From Paraclostridium ghonii (GTDB taxonomy: Bacteria; Bacillota; Clostridia; Peptostreptococcales; Peptostreptococcaceae), in the NCBI RefSeq assembly GCF_023653455.1, contig NZ_JAKEDR010000083.1, positions 1 to 14,373 of the forward strand: a stretch of DNA of 14,373 nucleotides, given 5' to 3'. Numbering within the stretch: position 1 is the stretch's first letter; each line of letters begins with the position of its first letter. A model generated the notes under the pieces. That model saw only the letters and a program-made list of their open reading frames with translations. It searched no databases and was not told the DNA's origin. Shown here piece by piece: positions 14,276 through 14,373 of the stretch. The translations under genes and the position numbers were made by a program.

Positions 14276-14373
14276 GAACTTTATACCTCCTTAAAATTTT
14301 GTACTAAATAATTTATTTATAGATTTATTATAACCAGTTATTTAATTTAATTCCGTAACATACGTTATAAGTT

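Noticed and set aside
14325..14373. GTTAC/GTAAC words near the right edge, before the reductase-like gene.
   Set aside because: The words do not form the N6-spaced pair and no -35/-10 set follows at the right distance; the window also ends here.

Overview
The window is about 14.4 kb of very AT-rich DNA with strong AGGAGG-type ribosome sites and many TTG or GTG starts. Its gene content is that of an obligate anaerobe: a class III ribonucleotide reductase, a clostridial-type flavin thioredoxin reductase and a small siroheme-type reductase. The best fit is a low-GC Clostridia genome, possibly Peptostreptococcaceae; the genus cannot be fixed by eye. It looks like ordinary chromosome. I see no tRNA, rRNA, CRISPR array, transposase or phage gene. 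All but two of the 14 genes lie on the minus strand.

Layout, left to right: a plus-strand CPBP intramembrane protease (81-872) whose last codons run into a GC-rich repeat; a TcyP-like cystine/dicarboxylate-family symporter (997-2367, minus); an HxlR/DUF24 thiol-type regulator (2501-2833, minus); a thioredoxin and thioredoxin-reductase-like operon (3043-4259, minus); the nrdD-nrdG anaerobic ribonucleotide reductase operon (4434-7083, minus) with two NrdR boxes on its promoter; a second GC-rich repeat (7346-7466); a four-gene surface O-acylation operon (7467-11321, minus: SGNH hydrolase, DUF4358 protein, MBOAT acyltransferase, DHHW/AlgJ-like protein); a DUF2156 protein (11504-12394, minus); a secreted C39-type cysteine peptidase (12604-13497, plus); and a small nitrite/sulfite reductase-like protein (13613-14275, minus).

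The most notable signal is regulatory. Three separate minus-strand promoters (symporter, thioredoxin, DUF2156) share one layout: a GTTAC-N6-GTAAC type site (GTTAC-N6-GTTAC at the symporter), then exactly 3 bases, a -35 hexamer, 17 bases and a -10 hexamer. This points to one regulator acting on all three. The HxlR-family protein encoded between the first two, with the conserved N-terminal cysteine of thiol-sensing DUF24 proteins, is the obvious candidate.

The second point is biochemical. The thioredoxin reductase keeps its FAD and CxxC motifs but has lost both NADPH-binding motifs, so it probably belongs to the ferredoxin-linked (FFTR) type. Together the left half reads as a thiol-redox neighbourhood (disulfide import, thiol sensor, thioredoxin system) beside anaerobic dNTP synthesis. 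The right half modifies and processes the cell surface.
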